Shown one piece after another: positions 61,195-64,000 of a DNA stretch of 64,000 nt. The notes under the pieces are model-generated. The model saw only the letters and a program-made list of their open reading frames with translations, had not been told where the DNA came from and did not search any database. Numbering within the stretch: the first letter of the stretch is position 1; every line of letters begins with the position of its first letter. Source of the DNA: Myxococcales bacterium (lineage in GTDB: Bacteria > Myxococcota_A > Polyangia > Polyangiales > Polyangiaceae); the NCBI GenBank assembly GCA_025355005.1, contig JANXLV010000096.1, forward strand, positions 1 through 64,000, written 5' to 3'. A program made the position numbers and the translations under genes.

Positions 61195-64000
61195 TTACTC
61201 GAATTCGAGTCGCCAGCGGAAGTCCAAGCCCACGTTGCCGATGGAAGACGACGAGAGGGTCGTGATGTTGTCGTACGAGCCCTGGACGGAGACCTTCTGG
61301 GAGAGGCGCCATTCGACGTTGGAGCGGAGCTGCCTGTCCTCGGACAGGCCCGTGGTTATGCTCGCCCGGACGTCGTCCGAGATCCTCCTTCCGACGGTGA
61401 CCTGCGGCTCCGTGCGGCCCGTTCGCGGCGAGTAGGCGCTCCCGAAACGGAAGTCGTCGATCACGGGAATGGCTTTTTTTACCGCGCGATCCGCGCCCGT
61501 GGCCGTGCCGAGCGCCTCGAACGCGGCGCTCGCGTACACGCTGCCGGCCTGCACCTGGTCGACCTCTGCGCGCGTGAGGCCGATGGTGAGGAGGAGGAAG
61601 ACGTCCTCCTGCGAGAGCGCCGGATCGCTCGTCATGTCCAGGCGAAGATCTTCCGTATCGCCATAAGCGTGCAGGGAGATACGCCAGAGCCCATTCGTTC
61701 GGCCCGCCGTGGCGGTCGCGCCCGCAGCGGTGCCGCCCTGCGTGTTCGAATTCGAGTAGCGCCGGTATTCGGTGGTGGCCAGCACGTCGACCTTGGGCGC
61801 GATGCGCGTGGCGTCGTCGAAGGTGACGACGGCGCGGCGGACCTCGAAGTCGTTCGCGAGCAGGTGGAAGCGGCCGCCGGGCAGCGTGCCCACCTCGCCG
61901 CGGAGACCGATGCGCTGGTTCGTCCCGGAGAGCTCGAGGCCGCGGGGATCGACCGCGAGCGACACCTCGGCAAGGTTGTTGCGGATGCGGAGCGCGCCGC
62001 GCGAGCGGATGTTGAGGTCCGGCCCGAGGACGACGCTGTCCAGCGTGGGATCGTAGCTGTCGACGACGGTGCGGCGCGCGCCCACCTTGAAGCCGCCGAT
62101 GTCCGGGACGATGTTCGTGGGACGCGTGTAGTCGAACGACGTGACGGTAATGTCGCCAGAGATGTGTGGCAGGCGCGCCTGCGGACCTCCCGTGGACTGC
62201 GCGTTGTAGGCCACGCGCAGATCCGCGTCGACCGTGGCGCTCACGCCCTCCGAGGGCGCAAAATGCAGGTTGCGCGCGGCCACGTTGCCGTCGGTCACGC
62301 CGAAGTTCGCGCCGCGGAGCGAAGTGTGTCCAGTGAGCGCGAGGTCGCCGCCGGCGAACCGCCCAACGGCGCGCGTGATCTGCGCCTCGTTCGAGTTCGC
62401 GCGAAGATCGATCTCCACGCCGGAAATGGGGCTCGGCAGGCCCGTCACGACGAACTCGCCGCCCCGCACGTAGAGCGCACCGTCCAGGTTCGGCTCGGAC
62501 GTCCGCCCCTTCAGCCGCAGCGAGCCCTTGAGCGTGCCGACGGCGCGCGTGAGCTTGGGGACCGCGCCCACGAGGAACCCCAGATCGATCGGCGAGAGAT
62601 CCGCCGAGAGATCCAGCTCCGGCGCAGTGAACACCTTCGACACGGTGCCGCCGATCGCGACAGCGCCAGTGAGGCCGTTCTGCGCCGCGAGATCGAGCGT
62701 GAGCTCGGGCAGGCTGAGCGTGTCCGCGTCCAGCACGACGGGGCTGGTGTTGGGGCGCAGCGCAAGCACCTGCGCGCCGCGCTTCACGACCAGCGCCCGC
62801 GGCGAGAAGCGGATCTGTGCATGTTGCATGTCATCCAGGCGCACCTTGGTGAGCAGGAGATCGCCAGAGAGCTCGCCGCCGAAGCTATCCGCTGGCGTGC
62901 CGTCGTCGTTCACTCCAGTGTCCGGCAAGAGGATGCGCGACAGGTTCGTGAGGTTGAAGCGATTGATCGCGACCTGTCCCGTGAGCGCCGCCGACTTCTG
63001 ACGCGAGATGCGCACGTCGGTCAGGTGGACTTCCTTGTCGAACAGGTCGCCGTCCAGGATGTAGTCGCCGACCGAGGATGTATCCTTGACCCACGCCTCC
63101 TTGTCGAACTGGGGAAGTATGGGGGCGCCGCACTGGGTCTTGCCGATGGGCACGGACGGCTTGCTCACCTGCGTCATGCCGAAATGCAAGTGGGACGCGC
63201 CGAGCTTGGCGCTGCCGACCCGCAGTGGCGTGAGATCCATGTCGGACTGCACGTCCCAGTTCTCCACGTCACCGGAGATGCGGGCGATGCCGGAGAGGGC
63301 GCCGTCGATGGATTTGTTCGCCTTGCCGAGGAGATCGATCCGCGAGAGTGGCATCGACTCCATCATGAGCTGGCCGTGCATGGCACCACCGCGAAGGATC
63401 TGCGCGGAGCCAATGATGAAGCCCACGGGCGATTTGCCCTGCTCGTGCACCTTGTGGAGCGTGATCCCGCGCGCATCCAGCTCGACGCCGCGCATCCCCG
63501 CTTGCCCGTCGAGCGAGCGGTAGTCGAAGTCCAGGTGCGCGTCGTCGAAGTGCTCCCCGTAGAGCTTCAGATCCTCCACGTGCGCGGTGGCCTCCACGTT
63601 CACACGGCCTGCGCTGCAGACGTCCTCGGGGCCGCCGAGGATCACGCCCACGCTGGCGGAGGTGTGGATGACTCCGTCGATCTGGGCGAAGCGTGGGTCA
63701 TCCTCGAGGTGGAAGAGCGAGAGGAGATCCTTCATCACGAACTTGTCGCTCGTGATGGTGCTGTCGAATCGCAGCTTGGACGGCGGCCTGAGGTCGATGC
63801 GTCCGGTGGGCATGCCGTACTCGCTCTTCCCCTTCACGGCCTTCACCTGCGTGAGCTCCACCCACTGCCCATTGAAGGTGCCGTGCGCTTGCGTGATGTC
63901 ACCGAATGGAATGTTGGCGAGCACGAACCGGTCGATGCCGAGGTCCGCGACGATCTCGGGCGACGTGAAGTGCCCCGTGACGTGGGCCTCGCCCTGCGCG
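61195..64000 (-). CDS. TamB/AsmA-like translocation and assembly protein, 5' end outside window
   Basis: The frame stays open to the window edge, giving the last 934 codons. It is long and beta-rich with repeated Leu/Val/Gly strands and signatures typical of TamB: FGGELSGDLLLTKVRLD, LKGSLRLKGRTSEPNLDGALYVRGG and the C-terminal DUF490-like GLWRISLHAYGD, DPALSQEDVFLLLTIGLTR and RWRLEFE. TamB spans the periplasm as a lipid- or protein-conducting groove to its outer-membrane partner. The partner here is the downstream Omp85 gene. An A7 run in its coding strand (61470-61476) encodes two Lys. Confidence 0.87.
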   Translation of the reverse strand, partial: AQGEAHVTGHFTSPEIVADLGIDRFVLANIPFGDITQAHGTFNGQWVELTQVKAVKGKSEYGMPTGRIDLRPPSKLRFDSTITSDKFVMKDLLSLFHLEDDPRFAQIDGVIHTSASVGVILGGPEDVCSAGRVNVEATAHVEDLKLYGEHFDDAHLDFDYRSLDGQAGMRGVELDARGITLHKVHEQGKSPVGFIIGSAQILRGGAMHGQLMMESMPLSRIDLLGKANKSIDGALSGIARISGDVENWDVQSDMDLTPLRVGSAKLGASHLHFGMTQVSKPSVPIGKTQCGAPILPQFDKEAWVKDTSSVGDYILDGDLFDKEVHLTDVRISRQKSAALTGQVAINRFNLTNLSRILLPDTGVNDDGTPADSFGGELSGDLLLTKVRLDDMQHAQIRFSPRALVVKRGAQVLALRPNTSPVVLDADTLSLPELTLDLAAQNGLTGAVAIGGTVSKVFTAPELDLSADLSPIDLGFLVGAVPKLTRAVGTLKGSLRLKGRTSEPNLDGALYVRGGEFVVTGLPSPISGVEIDLRANSNEAQITRAVGRFAGGDLALTGHTSLRGANFGVTDGNVAARNLHFAPSEGVSATVDADLRVAYNAQSTGGPQARLPHISGDITVTSFDYTRPTNIVPDIGGFKVGARRTVVDSYDPTLDSVVLGPDLNIRSRGALRIRNNLAEVSLAVDPRGLELSGTNQRIGLRGEVGTLPGGRFHLLANDFEVRRAVVTFDDATRIAPKVDVLATTEYRRYSNSNTQGGTAAGATATAGRTNGLWRISLHAYGDTEDLRLDMTSDPALSQEDVFLLLTIGLTRAEVDQVQAGSVYASAAFEALGTATGADRAVKKAIPVIDDFRFGSAYSPRTGRTEPQVTVGRRISDDVRASITTGLSEDRQLRSNVEWRLSQKVSVQGSYDNITTLSSSSIGNVGLDFRWRLEFE

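Overview
This 64 kb window is very GC-rich bacterial DNA with tightly packed genes, many GTG and a few TTG starts, and a gene set typical of a myxobacterium (Myxococcota, probably order Polyangiales). Pointers to this are the many Cys-anchored lipoproteins with Cys-rich tails, the FHA/sigma-54 activators, two eukaryote-like Ser/Thr kinases, a RING-finger protein of the type annotated as MXAN_6230/SCO0854, a stand-alone GspE N-domain protein and a TamB/TamA-type pair. The assignment is inference from gene content; there is no rRNA. No phage, insertion sequence, CRISPR array or replication origin was seen, and no gap between genes exceeds 300 bases.

Layout. 1-5.6 kb: end of a secreted protein, tRNA-Pro(TGG), a metallopeptidase-like lipoprotein carrying a VHL beta domain, an MDR alcohol dehydrogenase and a RING/TerD-like protein. 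5.7-9.9 kb: a cytochrome P450 divergent from a cyclopropane fatty acid synthase, a lone cytochrome oxidase subunit IV and an envelope protein. 9.9-14.6 kb: a histidine kinase, NtrC-type regulator and Omp85-like operon. 14.7-22.3 kb: envelope lipoproteins (GGDDxY repeats, exported methyltransferase-like, PQQ-propeller-like) and a degenerate receiver-PATAN protein. 22.3-33.1 kb: tryptophan 2,3-dioxygenase, an SDR, an FHA-GGDEF cyclase, a GH1 lipoprotein, an orphan PilP-like protein and outer-membrane or secreted proteins.

33.3-40.1 kb is the most coherent metabolic locus. It is a translationally coupled run of [2Fe-2S] subunit, molybdopterin subunit, XdhC, di-CxxCH cytochrome, SufS-type cysteine desulfurase and SufU-type scaffold, with a MocA-type cytidylyltransferase converging on its end. 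Together these could make the apoenzyme, supply cytidylated and sulfurated molybdenum cofactor, and pass electrons to the respiratory chain.

40.3-53 kb: a frame-broken DPBB-like lipoprotein, an SCP2 protein, an AMACR-like CoA racemase, a zinc-ribbon/kinase/ATPase protein, a GNAT to HAD-like operon, a second kinase and an FHA/sigma-54 activator. 52.7-64 kb, all on the minus strand: SurA-like chaperone and YfhO-like membrane protein, rplM-rpsI with a recognisable promoter and terminator, and a TamB-like/BamA-like pair running off the window end.

Three loci (near 2,947, 19,091 and 40,497) look frame-disrupted. They may be sequencing errors, pseudogenes or programmed sites; the sequence alone cannot decide.
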